A stretch of 64,000 bases of DNA, from the NCBI GenBank assembly GCA_025936755.1, contig JAICSS010000010.1, forward strand, positions 19,831 to 83,830, read 5' to 3'. How positions within the stretch are numbered: the first letter of the stretch is position 1; every line of letters starts with the position of its first letter. The notes under the pieces are model-generated. The model made no database searches, was not told the DNA's origin, and saw nothing but the letters and a program-made list of their open reading frames with translations. Below, piece by piece: positions 9,329 through 18,065 of this stretch. The translations under genes and the position numbers were made by a program. Source of the DNA: Solirubrobacterales bacterium. Its GTDB lineage: Bacteria > Actinomycetota > Thermoleophilia > Solirubrobacterales > 70-9.

Positions 9329-11191
9329 TCAGGTCGTGGCGGCGGCAAGGTACGGATGGCGGCGCAGCAGAGCTCCCCAGGCGGCGGTGCTGTCGACGTT
9401 GGCGAGGGCGATCATCGAATGCGGGCTCTTGCGGTAGCGGCCGACGAAGTCGGGGACGTGGACGCCGTCGTAGCCGGCGCCGGCCAGGGCCACCCAGAGG
9501 GCGAAGTCCTCCCACCCGTAGAGCGCGGGATCGGTGGCGTAGCCGCCGACCGCCTCGAGCGCGGAGCGGCGCAGCATCGCCATCGCGTCGATGTAGTTGC
9601 CCCGGCGCAACCGCTCGGGATCCCAGGGAAGCCAGTTCATCAGGTCGACCGGGCCGTTGACGTCGAACGACTGGATGATCCCGTAGGCAAAGGCCGCCTC
9701 GGGGCTCTCGTCGAGGGCCGCGGCGAGGCGCTCCAGTCCCGCGCTCATGACTTCGTTGTCGGCGTCGAGGATGAACAGGTAATCGGCCTTCGCATGGGTC
9801 GCGGCGAGATTCCGCGCCGCCGGCAGGCCGCGGTTGCGCGAGAGGCGCACATGGGTGAGCGAAAGCCAGGGAAGCTCCTCGCAGGTGGCTTCGACGGCGG
9901 CGACCGAGCCGTCGCTCGAAGCGTCGTCGACGGCGACGACCTCGACCTCGCCGAGGCTGCCGAGGGCGACGCTGCGGATCGCGTCGCCGACGAAGTCGGC
10001 GTAGTTGTGGACGGTGAGGAGGACGCTCACCCGCGGCTCCGTGTCCTGCGGGCCGAAGCGCACCACCTGCTCCTCGTCGCCTCCGCCGCCGAGCATCTCC
10101 TCCATGCGCCGCTCCAGGTTGTGGACCCGCACGATCAGGTGCTTCAGCCCCATTCGCCCGGCCAGCGCGGTGCCGACGTGCTCGGCGTACTCCTCCCACG
10201 GCGGTTTCGGCTCCGGCTGGGGCGCCGGCAGCGGCACCGGCTCGGGCGTTCGGAGGTTGCTCTGCGGCACCTGCTCCGCCGCCCGTTCGACCGCCCCCAG
10301 GAGGCGCTCGCGAGTCTGGGACACCGGCATCTCCTCGCGCAGGAACTCGTAGGCGGTGCGGCGGATCCGCCGCATTCGCTCCGGGTCTTCCAGCAGCCCG
10401 CCGAGGACTTCGGGCAGCTGCCAGTAGCCGGCGGATATGTAGTGCTCGCCCGGGACGAGCGGCTCGATCTCCACGCAGTGCTCGGTGACGATCACGCAGC
10501 CGTTCAGCTGCGCCCCCACCACCCGGTGCCACTCCAGGTAGGGCAACGGGCTGCGGTGGACGTTGAAGAGGACCTTCGTGTCGGCGAGCATCCTCCACTT
10601 CCGCTCCCGGGCCCAGAACGACTCCTTCTCGCCGGTGTGCGTCCGGTCGATCTCGGTCAGCTTGATCGCCGCCCTCCGCCCCTCTAGGTAAGGCGCAGCC
10701 AGGGCGAGGGCGTGGGCGCGTCGCTCCGCGTGGCCGCCCATGAAGACGACGTCGAGCGAGCGCTCGCGCTCGAGGTCCCCGCCCCAGGCGTCCCATTCGG
10801 GCACGTAGCCGAGGGGCAGGTGCTCGGCGGCGATGCCGCGGGCGCGCAGCTCGGTCACCCCCAACCGGTTGATGTCCAGCACGGCGCCCGCCCGGGCCGC
10901 GACGCTGGCCGAGAGGTCGAACCAGGGGGTCCGGGGCTGCTCGGTGCACACCGCCAGCGTGCGCTTCAGCTGCGCCGAGGTCGGGTGCGCGAGCTCTTCG
11001 ACCAGCGCGTAGTACTCGTGCGGGACGAACATGTAAACGAGGTCGTCGGCCGGAGGCGGGAAGCAGTCGACCGACTCCTCGACGGCGATCCCGGCCTCGG
11101 CGAGAACCCCCGAGAACGCTTCCAGGATCTCGGAGAAGAACACGTTCTGCTGGCTGGCAGAAACGACGCAGATCCGCAGCTTGCCCCCCAT
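9329..11191 (-). CDS. two-domain glycosyltransferase (CgeB/GT4-like plus GT2)
   Basis: 620 residues. The N-terminal half (about 1-300) looks like a GT-B fold of the CgeB/spore-maturation type, including a putative donor site around HRVVGAQLNGCVIVTEH. A Pro-rich linker (about 315-340) joins it to a C-terminal GT-A family 2 domain with VSVLLTVHNY, VVAVDDASSDGS, the metal-binding ILDADNEV and YGWEDFALWVAL. Such fusions build surface polysaccharides from nucleotide sugars. It lies first in the minus-strand cluster with the lipoprotein, methyltransferases and membrane protein. Confidence 0.88.
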   Translation of the reverse strand: MGGKLRICVVSASQQNVFFSEILEAFSGVLAEAGIAVEESVDCFPPPADDLVYMFVPHEYYALVEELAHPTSAQLKRTLAVCTEQPRTPWFDLSASVAARAGAVLDINRLGVTELRARGIAAEHLPLGYVPEWDAWGGDLERERSLDVVFMGGHAERRAHALALAAPYLEGRRAAIKLTEIDRTHTGEKESFWARERKWRMLADTKVLFNVHRSPLPYLEWHRVVGAQLNGCVIVTEHCVEIEPLVPGEHYISAGYWQLPEVLGGLLEDPERMRRIRRTAYEFLREEMPVSQTRERLLGAVERAAEQVPQSNLRTPEPVPLPAPQPEPKPPWEEYAEHVGTALAGRMGLKHLIVRVHNLERRMEEMLGGGGDEEQVVRFGPQDTEPRVSVLLTVHNYADFVGDAIRSVALGSLGEVEVVAVDDASSDGSVAAVEATCEELPWLSLTHVRLSRNRGLPAARNLAATHAKADYLFILDADNEVMSAGLERLAAALDESPEAAFAYGIIQSFDVNGPVDLMNWLPWDPERLRRGNYIDAMAMLRRSALEAVGGYATDPALYGWEDFALWVALAGAGYDGVHVPDFVGRYRKSPHSMIALANVDSTAAWGALLRRHPYLAAATT

Positions 11192-11210
11192 CCCGGGGGA
11201 TTATCGCTTC

Positions 11211-12725
11211 TCAGGCGACCGAAGCGAACTTGCCCGTACGACCCTCGTCCGCCTCCCCCGCAGAGGCGGCGTCGCCGCGGGAAAAGTCGATCTCGTCGTC
11301 GAGCGGGCCCTTGCGCAGGAGGCGGATGTCCTGGGCGTAGTTCTGGTGCAGGCGCCAGGGATGGGCTGCCGCCTGTTTGGGGAGCTGGTCGAGGGCGCGC
11401 AGGACGTAGCCGGACTTGAGGTCGATGATCGGTTCGATCTCGACCGAGGAGCCGGGAGCCCTGGGGGTGGCGACGCGGTAGCCGTGGGCGTCCATGTGCT
11501 CGAGCAGGCGGCAGACGTAGGCGGCGACGAGGTCGGTCTTGAGGGTGAAGGAGGCGTTGGTGTAGCCGAGCGCCAGGCACATGTTGGGGATGCCGCTGAA
11601 CATCATCCCCTTGTAGCCGACGGTCTCCGACATCCGTTTCTCCCTGCCGTCGACGAGGATCTGCATCCCGCCGAGGACGAGCATGTTGAGGCCGGTGGCG
11701 GTGACGATGATGTCGGCCTCCAGCTCCTTGCCCGACTGCAGCCGGATCCCCTTCTCGGTGAAGGTCTCGATCCGGTCGGTGACGATCTCGGCCTTGCCCT
11801 TGCGGATCGCCTTGAAGAGGTCGGCGTCCGGCACGGCGCAGAGGCGCTCGTCCCAGGGGTCGTACCGCGGCTTGAAGTGGGTGTCGATGTCATAGCCGGC
11901 GGGCAGCAGCGGTTCGAGGCGTTTGCGAAGGATGCGCTTGGAGAAGTTGGGCCAGCGCCGGAAGAGCGTGTAGCTGCCGTGCAGGACGAGGACGTTCTTC
12001 CAGCGCACCGCCGCGTAGGCGAGCTTTTCCGGCAGCAGGCGCCGCAGCCGCTGGGCGAGCGGGTCGACGGCCGGGCGGGAGACGACGTAGGTGGGCGAGC
12101 GCTGCAGCATCGTCACCTGTGCCGTCCGCTCGGCCAGGGCCGGCACCAGCGTCATCGCCGTGGCGCCGCTGCCGATCACGACGACGCGCTTGCCCTCGTA
12201 GTCGAGGTCCTCGGGCCAGTGCTGGGGGTGGACGATCCGCCCCTCGAAGCGCTCGGTCCCCTCGAACTTCGGTAGGAAGCCCTCGTCGTAGCGGTAGTAG
12301 CCGGTGCAGCCGTAGAGCCAGTCGCAGGTCAGCTCGACCGGCTCGCCGTCGCGCTCGGCGCGGACGGTCCAGCGCGCCTCGGCGCTCGACCACTCGGCGG
12401 CGAGGACCTTGTGGTGGAAGCGGATCTTCCCCTCCACCCCATACTCCTGCGCCGTCTCCTTGATGTAGTCGAGGATCGACTCCCCGTCGGCGATCGACTT
12501 TTCCCCGAGCCAGGGCTTGAACGAGTAGCCGAGGGTGAACATGTCGGAGTCCGAGCGGATGCCGGGGTAGCGGAAGAGGTCCCAGGTCCCGCCGATCGAA
12601 TCGCGCGCCTCGAGAATCGCGTAGCTCTTCCCGGGGCAGTTCCGCTGCAGGTGGACGGCGGCGCCGATGCCGGCAAGGCCGGCGCCGACGATGAGGACGT
12701 TTACGTGCTCGCGCTCGGTCGACAT
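11211..12725 (-). CDS. ethA: EthA-like FAD-dependent Baeyer-Villiger monooxygenase
   Basis: 504 residues. The FAD motif is VGAGLAGIG (from residue 12), the NADPH motif GSGATAM, and between them lies FEGRIVHPQHW, which matches the Baeyer-Villiger fingerprint FxGxxxHxxxW exactly. Long stretches (GTWDLFRYPGIRSDSDM, HPQHWPEDLDY, VRWKNVL) match remembered mycobacterial EthA, an enzyme that oxidises ketones and activates thioamide drugs. The gene is second in an operon after an SDR gene (18-base gap) transcribed away from an EthR-like repressor, so control by EthR is likely. Confidence 0.93.
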   Translation of the reverse strand: MSTEREHVNVLIVGAGLAGIGAAVHLQRNCPGKSYAILEARDSIGGTWDLFRYPGIRSDSDMFTLGYSFKPWLGEKSIADGESILDYIKETAQEYGVEGKIRFHHKVLAAEWSSAEARWTVRAERDGEPVELTCDWLYGCTGYYRYDEGFLPKFEGTERFEGRIVHPQHWPEDLDYEGKRVVVIGSGATAMTLVPALAERTAQVTMLQRSPTYVVSRPAVDPLAQRLRRLLPEKLAYAAVRWKNVLVLHGSYTLFRRWPNFSKRILRKRLEPLLPAGYDIDTHFKPRYDPWDERLCAVPDADLFKAIRKGKAEIVTDRIETFTEKGIRLQSGKELEADIIVTATGLNMLVLGGMQILVDGREKRMSETVGYKGMMFSGIPNMCLALGYTNASFTLKTDLVAAYVCRLLEHMDAHGYRVATPRAPGSSVEIEPIIDLKSGYVLRALDQLPKQAAAHPWRLHQNYAQDIRLLRKGPLDDEIDFSRGDAASAGEADEGRTGKFASVA

Positions 12726-12743
12726 GGGGGAATTCTCCTCCTA

Positions 12744-13538
12744 CTAGCGTTCGAGGCGAGCGAGGAGGTCGCTCGTCATCGGGGTGGACTTGAAGAGGCC
12801 GCGCCTGGCGCCGGTGCGCATCTGGCGCCGGACCGCCCGCTCGACCAGGCCTTTGGGGACGAACCGCATCGCGGCGTAGGCGCGGGCGCCGCGCTTGGTC
12901 GTGGCGAGGTCGCGGACCGGCTTGCCGTAGATGGCGCGGACGATTGTCTCGACCGCGGCGCTCAACGGCTCCGGCGGGACCATCCCCTCGAGGCCGATGC
13001 CGGCGCTCTGGCTGGCGTCGTGGATGGGGGTGCGGATGTAGCCGGGGTAGACGGTGGTGACGGTGACCTCGTCGCCGACCTCCGAGCGCAGCTGCTCGGA
13101 GTAGCCGACGACGGCGCGCTTGCTGGCGCCGTAGGCGGTGGCGAAGGGGACGGCGAGGTGGGCGAGGCCGGAGGAGATGTTGACGACGCGCCCGTGCGAG
13201 GTACGCAGCGCCGGCAGGGCCGAGGCGGTGACCCGCCAGGTGCCGAGCAGGTTGACGTCGAGGACGCGGAGGACGTCGGGGCCCGGCTTTTCGGTCGCGC
13301 TCTGCGGCAGGCCGATGCCGGCGCAGTTGACGAGGGCGTCGAGGCCGCCGCCGAGGCGCGCCACCGCGGCGGCGACGGCGGTGTCGACCGAGGCCTGGTC
13401 GGTGACGTCGCAGACGATCAGGTCGTCCTCGCCCTTGAGGTCGAGGCCGACGACCTGCGCCCCGCGCTCGCGCAGCGCCTTCGCGGTCGCCTCGCCGATG
13501 CCGCTGGCGGCGCCGGTGATGATCACGCGCTTGCTCAC
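12744..13538 (-). CDS. short-chain dehydrogenase/reductase, ethA operon
   Basis: 264 residues, classical SDR: cofactor motif TGAASGIG, NCAG in place of NNAG, catalytic Ser in NISSG and YGASK. The GTG start at 13538 lies just beside the palindromic operator, so this is the first gene of the operon, followed 18 bases later by ethA. An alcohol/ketone oxidoreductase next to a Baeyer-Villiger enzyme fits a route from alcohol to ketone to ester, although the natural substrate is unknown. In the mycobacterial locus ethA directly faces ethR without an SDR between. Confidence 0.92.
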   Translation of the reverse strand: MSKRVIITGAASGIGEATAKALRERGAQVVGLDLKGEDDLIVCDVTDQASVDTAVAAAVARLGGGLDALVNCAGIGLPQSATEKPGPDVLRVLDVNLLGTWRVTASALPALRTSHGRVVNISSGLAHLAVPFATAYGASKRAVVGYSEQLRSEVGDEVTVTTVYPGYIRTPIHDASQSAGIGLEGMVPPEPLSAAVETIVRAIYGKPVRDLATTKRGARAYAAMRFVPKGLVERAVRRQMRTGARRGLFKSTPMTSDLLARLER

Positions 13539-13560
13539 GAGCAGAACTGTATCAACACCG

Positions 13561-13597
13561 TGTCGAGTGGGTCAACGATTTGTTGATTCTCTCGACA
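13561..13597. promoter_or_regulatory. nested palindromic operator between SDR-ethA and ethR
   Basis: A 37-base symmetric site: outer arms TGTCGAG (13561-13567) and CTCGACA (13591-13597) are perfect reverse complements, and inner arms TCAAC and GTTGA flank a GATTT centre with equal 4-base spacers. It fills the gap between divergent starts at 13538 and 13616. Mycobacterial EthR binds a long operator in the same position containing similar TCGACA and GTTGA elements, so this is very likely the EthR-like site. Confidence 0.8.
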
Positions 13598-13615
13598 GGA
13601 TGTATCGTGGAGCAG

Positions 13616-14290
13616 ATGCCGACGACGGCCAAACCCGCGACCGACGCTGTCGTCGCGCCTGGCAAGGGCCGCGGGCGACGCGCCGCTCGCGCCAGCGGCG
13701 ACGATCGGGAGCGGGCGATCCTGGAGACGGCGGAGCGGCTGCTGGAGGAGCGCCCTCTCAGCGAGATCTCCGTCGACGACCTCGCCAAAGGCGCCGGCAT
13801 CTCCCGCCCCAGCTTCTACTTCTACTTCCCCTCGAAGGACGCGGTGGTGCTGACGATCGTCGACCGCCTCGTCGCCGCCGCGGCCGGCAGCCGCGAGGAA
13901 GCGCTGGCGACGCTGGCCCAGGGCGAGCCGCGGGCGGGCCTGCGCCGCGGCCTCGAAGACCTCTACGCCGCCTTCCGCGCCCGCCGGGCCGTCACCCTCG
14001 CCGCCGCCGAACTGCGGATGACCAATCCCGAAGCGCGCGAGCTCTGGGCCGAGGTGATGGAGGGCTGGGTCGCCGACGTCACCGCGGTGATCGAGTCCGA
14101 GCGCGCCAAGGGCGCCGCGCCGCCCGGCCCTCCCGCCCGCGAGATGGCGACTGCCCTCGTGCAGATGAACGAGCGGGTCCAGTACGCGGCCTTCGCCGGC
14201 GAGTCCCCCGCGCTCGAGGAGGACCGGGTCCTCGACGTCCTCGTCGACATCTGGCTGCGGGCGATCTACGGCACCGCCGACCCGGGTTAA
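13616..14290 (+). CDS. ethR: TetR-family repressor, EthR ortholog
   Basis: 224 residues. The N-terminal helix-turn-helix contains ISVDDLAKGAGISRPSFYFY, nearly identical to remembered mycobacterial EthR, and similarity continues through the ligand-binding domain (MNERVQYAAFAGE, LVDIWLRAIYG). I chose ATG 13616; in-frame upstream codons would run into the operator. EthR represses ethA and is released by hydrophobic ligands. Here it should control the divergent SDR-ethA operon and probably itself. Its stop overlaps the convergent LLM gene stop by four bases. Confidence 0.93.
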   Translation: MPTTAKPATDAVVAPGKGRGRRAARASGDDRERAILETAERLLEERPLSEISVDDLAKGAGISRPSFYFYFPSKDAVVLTIVDRLVAAAAGSREEALATLAQGEPRAGLRRGLEDLYAAFRARRAVTLAAAELRMTNPEARELWAEVMEGWVADVTAVIESERAKGAAPPGPPAREMATALVQMNERVQYAAFAGESPALEEDRVLDVLVDIWLRAIYGTADPG

Positions 14291-15231
14291 AGGCGCGGCG
14301 CGACCTCGCGCCCCATCAGCGCGACCGCGTCGAGGTCGCGGTGGAGAAGGTGCTGGCCCATGATCCGGGTCAGGCCGGCCGCCTCCAGCTCCCGCAGCTG
14401 CTCGACCGCCTCCTCGACCGTGCCGAGGATCGTGCTCGGGCGCAGGCCGGCGATGAACGCCGCGCCGTCGCCGCCCTCGCCTTTCCACTCCGAGAGGCGG
14501 GAGGCGCGGTCGAGCAGGTCCTCGCGGTCGGCGCCGACCAGCCAGCCGGTCATCATCGAGAGCGGCAGGGTCGCCGGATCGCGTCCCTCCTTCTCGCAGG
14601 CCTCGTCGAGCCGCCGCCGCAGGTCGGCGACCTCCGCCGCCGTCGACATCACCGTGTTGTACTCGTCGGCCCAGCGGGCGCCGATCCGCAGGCTGCGCGG
14701 GCCGCCTTTGGCGCCGAGGATCAGCGGCAGCGGCCGCTGCACCGGCTTCGGCAGGGCGTCGAGCTCCCGCGCCGAGTAGTACTTGCCGTCGAAGTGGAAC
14801 GGCCCCTCGGCCCAGTGGCCGCGGACGACCTGCATCTGCTCTTCGAGCGTCTCCATCCGCGGCCCGATCTCCGGCAGGTCGAAGCCGTAGAGCTCGTGCT
14901 CGCGCTCCCACCAGCCGGCGCCGATCCCGACTTCGACCCGGCCGCCGGAGACGTGGTCGGCGGTCACCGCCGCCTTTGCCAGCACCGCCGGGTGGCGGAA
15001 GGTCGCCGGCGAGACCATCGTCCCCAGCCGCAGCTTCTCGGTCGTCGCCCCCAGCGCCGTGATCGTCCCCCAGGCGTCGAGCGAGCCGCGCTCGCGCCGG
15101 TCGTCGACCGAGAGGTAGTGGTCGGAGCGGAACATCGTCCCCACCCCGTGCTCTTCGCAGGCCGCCGCCAGCGCCTGCCAGTCCTCCCAGGTCACGTCCT
15201 CCTGGCCCTCGACCATCAGGCAAACGTCCAT
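14287..15231 (-). CDS. LLM-class F420-dependent-type oxidoreductase
   Basis: 314 residues of the luciferase-like monooxygenase family: FRSDHYLS, the LGTMVSPATFRHPAVLAK stretch, and GRVEVGIGAGWWEREH, typical of actinobacterial F420-dependent members. These are TIM-barrel enzymes that oxidise or reduce small molecules with F420 or FMN. Use of F420 is inferred from the subfamily look, not from a decisive residue. It is convergent with ethR and 10 bases from the glutamine amidotransferase gene on the same strand, probably co-transcribed. Confidence 0.9.
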   Translation of the reverse strand: MDVCLMVEGQEDVTWEDWQALAAACEEHGVGTMFRSDHYLSVDDRRERGSLDAWGTITALGATTEKLRLGTMVSPATFRHPAVLAKAAVTADHVSGGRVEVGIGAGWWEREHELYGFDLPEIGPRMETLEEQMQVVRGHWAEGPFHFDGKYYSARELDALPKPVQRPLPLILGAKGGPRSLRIGARWADEYNTVMSTAAEVADLRRRLDEACEKEGRDPATLPLSMMTGWLVGADREDLLDRASRLSEWKGEGGDGAAFIAGLRPSTILGTVEEAVEQLRELEAAGLTRIMGQHLLHRDLDAVALMGREVAPRL

Positions 15232-15241
15232 CGCGCCTCCT

Positions 15242-15955
15242 CTACCCGGCGGCGACGATTTCAGCGAAGGCCTCGAAGCCCGGCGCGGTGCGCTCGACCA
15301 GCGCCGCCTCGAGCTCGGCGGCGCGCTCCGGCAGGGCGTGGGCTCCGTCGTCGCCGAGCGCCGCGCGGGCTTCGGAGATCATCGTCGGCTCCTCGAGCCA
15401 CGCCTCGACCAGGGCGAAGTCGGCCTCGGGATGGAAGAGGACGCCCCAGGCGTTGCCGGCGCGGAAGGCCTGGCAGGCGGTGCGGTCGGAGGATGCGAGC
15501 CGCTCGGCCCCGTCGGGCAGGTCGAAGCAGTCGCCGTGCCAGTGCAGGACCTCGGCGCCGGGGGCGAGCCCGCCCAGCAGCGGGTCGTCAGCCGTGGCGA
15601 TCTCGACCGGAGCGAACCCGACCTCCCGCTTCCCGGGCCGCACCTCGGCCCCCAGCGCCCGCGCCAGCAGCTGCGCACCGAGGCAGACGCCGAGCACCGG
15701 CGTCCCCCGCGCGACCGCCGCGGACAGCCACTCGCGCTCCGCGGTCAGCGCCGGGAAGCGCTCGACTTCGTCGGCGTTCATCGGCCCGCCCATGATTACG
15801 GCGCCGGCGACTTCGTCATGAGGCGGCAGCGCCTGGCCGGCGAGCGGTTTGACCACCTTCACCCGCAAGTCGCGACAGGCGTCGAGGATCCGGTGCGGCC
15901 CCTCCCAGGGCACGTGCTGGACAACCAGCAGGGTCGGATGCTCGTCCAGGGTCAT
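15242..15955 (-). CDS. class I glutamine amidotransferase-like protein
   Basis: 237 residues with the GATase1 triad: nucleophile Cys91 in GVCLGAQLL, plus His175 and Glu177 in FHPEAD. Stand-alone proteins of this type are often annotated as GMP-synthase-like amidotransferases or gamma-glutamyl hydrolases; the partner is not visible. ATG 15955 is chosen because the family N-terminus (LLVVQHVPWEGP) begins just after it. The in-frame sequence upstream lacks homology and runs into the divergent secreted-protein gene. Confidence 0.88.
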   Translation of the reverse strand: MTLDEHPTLLVVQHVPWEGPHRILDACRDLRVKVVKPLAGQALPPHDEVAGAVIMGGPMNADEVERFPALTAEREWLSAAVARGTPVLGVCLGAQLLARALGAEVRPGKREVGFAPVEIATADDPLLGGLAPGAEVLHWHGDCFDLPDGAERLASSDRTACQAFRAGNAWGVLFHPEADFALVEAWLEEPTMISEARAALGDDGAHALPERAAELEAALVERTAPGFEAFAEIVAAG

Positions 15956-15983
15956 CGCCGGCCAGGCTAGCCTCGGCCACTGA

Positions 15984-17018
15984 ATGACGCAGCCGACCTT
16001 TACCCCAGCGGGGTGTGGCAGAAATCGGATCCGCGGGTTGTCGGTGGTGGCGCTCGCCGCCCTACTGGTCGGCACGGTCCTCCTCGCCGCCACCGCCTCG
16101 GCCGTCGGCCCCTACCCCGGCCTCGGCTCGTGCCATGTCTCCCCGGACCCACCCGCGTCGCTCTCGCCGCGCGCGCCGTCCCTCCCCACCGAGGCCGCCT
16201 GGAACCAGGACGTCTCGAAGGCGCCCCGCGACCCGCGCTCGAACTCCTACATCTCCTACATCGACTCGCACGGCGGCGATCGCCTCCATCCCGACTTCGG
16301 CTCCCCGCGTCCCTACGGGTTCCCCTACTCCGTGGTCGGCGCCGGCCAGCCGAAGTTGCCGATCCACTACACCGCCTACGGCGAGGAGAGCGACCCCGGC
16401 CCGTTCCCGGTCCCGGCCGGAGCGCCGGTCGAGGGCGGCAACCGCAGCGACGGCGACCGCCACGTCCTCGTCGTCGACCGCTCCGCCTGCCGGCTCTACG
16501 AGCTCTACCGCGCCTTCTACGTCGCCAAGCCGCGCCCGCACTGGAACGCCGACTCGGGGACGAGCTGGGACCTCAGCTCCGCCGCCCGCCGTCCCGACGG
16601 CTGGACCTCCGCCGACGCCGCCGGGCTGCCGATCTTCCCCGGGCTCGTCCGCTACGACGAGGTCGCCGCCGGCCACCTCGACCACGCGATCCGCGTCACC
16701 TTCGAGAGCACCCGCGAGGCCTGGGTCCACCCCGCCTCCCACTGCGCCGGCGACACCTCCGACCCGAATGCCCCGCCGATGGGCCTGCGCCTGCGACTCA
16801 AGGCCGGCTACGGGCTCGGCCGCTTCCGCGGCGCCGCGAGGACGATCGCCCTGGCGATGAAGCGCTACGGGCTGATCGTCGCCGACAACGGCTCCAACTG
16901 GTTCTTCTCCGGCAGCAGCGACCGCCGCTGGGACGACGAGGACCTGAACCAGCTGAAGCGGATCCCCGGCAGCGCCTTCGAGGTGGTCAAAAGCGCGGCA
17001 ACGCCGCATTCATGCTGA
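15984..17018 (+). CDS. secreted conserved hypothetical protein, 344 aa
   Basis: A hydrophobic signal segment at about residues 20-40 ends in ATASAVG, suggesting export. The mature part is rich in Pro, Gly, Tyr and charged residues, with motifs RSNSYISYID, IHYTAYGEES, SACRLYELYRAF and VADNGSNWFFSG. Extracellular proteins with this look occur in actinobacteria and acidobacteria, but I know no assigned activity. It is divergent from the GATase gene with a 28-base gap. Confidence 0.75.
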   Translation: MTQPTFTPAGCGRNRIRGLSVVALAALLVGTVLLAATASAVGPYPGLGSCHVSPDPPASLSPRAPSLPTEAAWNQDVSKAPRDPRSNSYISYIDSHGGDRLHPDFGSPRPYGFPYSVVGAGQPKLPIHYTAYGEESDPGPFPVPAGAPVEGGNRSDGDRHVLVVDRSACRLYELYRAFYVAKPRPHWNADSGTSWDLSSAARRPDGWTSADAAGLPIFPGLVRYDEVAAGHLDHAIRVTFESTREAWVHPASHCAGDTSDPNAPPMGLRLRLKAGYGLGRFRGAARTIALAMKRYGLIVADNGSNWFFSGSSDRRWDDEDLNQLKRIPGSAFEVVKSAATPHSC

Positions 17019-17079
17019 TTTGCAGGCATTGGATTGGGTACTTGAGCCAATAGGGACACACCCCTGAGGAGAGAGGAAA

Positions 17080-17685
17080 ATGGCTCAGACCAAACCCAAA
17101 TCGAGTTCGAAACCGAAAACGAAATCGAAACCGAAATCCAGCAAATCGTCGGCTTCGAAAACCGCGAAACCGGCCTCGAAATCGAAATCCAAATCGGCGT
17201 CGAAACCCAAAGCGGCGAAATCGAAAGCGAAACCGAGCAAAAGCAAAGCGAGCAAGCCGCGCAGCTCGAGCAACGGCGCCAGCGCCAAAAGCAGCTCGAA
17301 CGGCTCGTCGAGCAAACACTCGAACGTCGAGGCGGTAAAAAACGCGGTCGGCGGCGCCGGTCAGACCGTAGGCAAAGTCGCGAGCAAAGCGAAAGTGCCG
17401 CTCGTCGCCGGCGGGGCGGCGATCGCCGGGGCCGCGGGCGGGATGGCTCTCGCCGCCTCGAAGAAAGGCCGCAAGAGCGGTCTCAGCAAGGCCATGAGCC
17501 GCAGGCCCAAAGTCAAGGTCAGCGGTAAAGACATGGCAAAGGCAGCCAAAGAGGTAGGGAACTTCAGCGCGCAGGTTGGCGAGCTCGCCACCGAGCTCCA
17601 GCGCGCTCGAGAGTCGGCGGACGGGAACGGCAAGCACCGCTCGCCGGTAGAGGTCGTTCTACAGGGGCTCACCGCGAGGCGCTAG
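17080..17685 (+). CDS. Lys/Ser-rich histone H1-like protein, 201 aa
   Basis: Residues 1-80 are almost only Lys, Ser, Pro and Ala (MAQTKPKSSSKPKTK...), encoded by near-tandem TCGAAA/CCGAAA hexamers with mostly AAA lysine codons, unlike the AAG-rich genes around. Residues 95-130 form a Gly/Ala hydrophobic stretch (VPLVAGGAAIAGAAGGMALA), and the rest is a basic helical tail. Such tails bind nucleic acid or polyanions. GAGGAGAGAGGAAA precedes the ATG. Its N-terminus resembles that of the convergent repeat protein gene nearby, suggesting a shared role. Function unknown. Confidence 0.75.
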   Translation: MAQTKPKSSSKPKTKSKPKSSKSSASKTAKPASKSKSKSASKPKAAKSKAKPSKSKASKPRSSSNGASAKSSSNGSSSKHSNVEAVKNAVGGAGQTVGKVASKAKVPLVAGGAAIAGAAGGMALAASKKGRKSGLSKAMSRRPKVKVSGKDMAKAAKEVGNFSAQVGELATELQRARESADGNGKHRSPVEVVLQGLTARR

Positions 17686-17709
17686 CGCCGGGCTGGCCCT
17701 GAGGACATT

Positions 17710-17747
17710 GGCTGCGACCGCGCGTACGGGACGCGCGGTCGGCAGCC
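17710..17747. terminator. bidirectional hairpin terminator
   Basis: GACCGCGCG (17716-17724) pairs perfectly with CGCGCGGTC (17732-17740) around a 7-base loop, extended by GGCTGC/GCAGCC with one bulged G. It sits between the convergent Lys/Ser-rich gene and the 105-aa gene. There is no T tract, as is common in GC-rich actinobacteria. Confidence 0.6.
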
Positions 17748-18065
17748 TCACTCCGGTCCCGCTCCCTCCGCTTCGCGTCGTCGCCGCTGCCCCACTTCGC
17801 GGGCCACGTCCTCGGCATCGAAGTCCTCGCCTTCGGCCGGGTGGACGATCCACTGCGCCACCTTCCAGTCGACCTTGACGTCGCGATAGGCGACCCCGGC
17901 CTCCGGCTCCTCTGGGATGTTCTCCCGCTCGACCTCCGCGTCGGTTTCGTGGCCCGGCTCGCCGTAGTAGGCGACCTTGCGCTTCTTCGGGACCTTCCCG
18001 AACGTCACCTCCCTGGCCTTGACCGAGGTGGAGAAGTCGAGGTCGGGACGACGGCCGCCGCTCAC
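17748..18065 (-). CDS. hypothetical protein, 105 aa
   Basis: The GTG start overlaps the stop of the upstream repeat protein as GTGA, so the two are translationally coupled. The product is hydrophilic, with a basic segment (GKVPKKRKVAYYG) followed by an acidic one and VKVDWKVAQWIV near residue 65. No family is recognised. The tight coupling suggests it works with the 11-residue-repeat protein. Confidence 0.65.
   Translation of the reverse strand: MSGGRRPDLDFSTSVKAREVTFGKVPKKRKVAYYGEPGHETDAEVERENIPEEPEAGVAYRDVKVDWKVAQWIVHPAEGEDFDAEDVAREVGQRRRREAEGAGPE

Noticed and set aside
12411..13586. Plus-strand open frame of 391 codons across the ethA/SDR region
   Set aside because: Val/Asp/Gly-rich shadow of the SDR gene; no start signal and no motifs.
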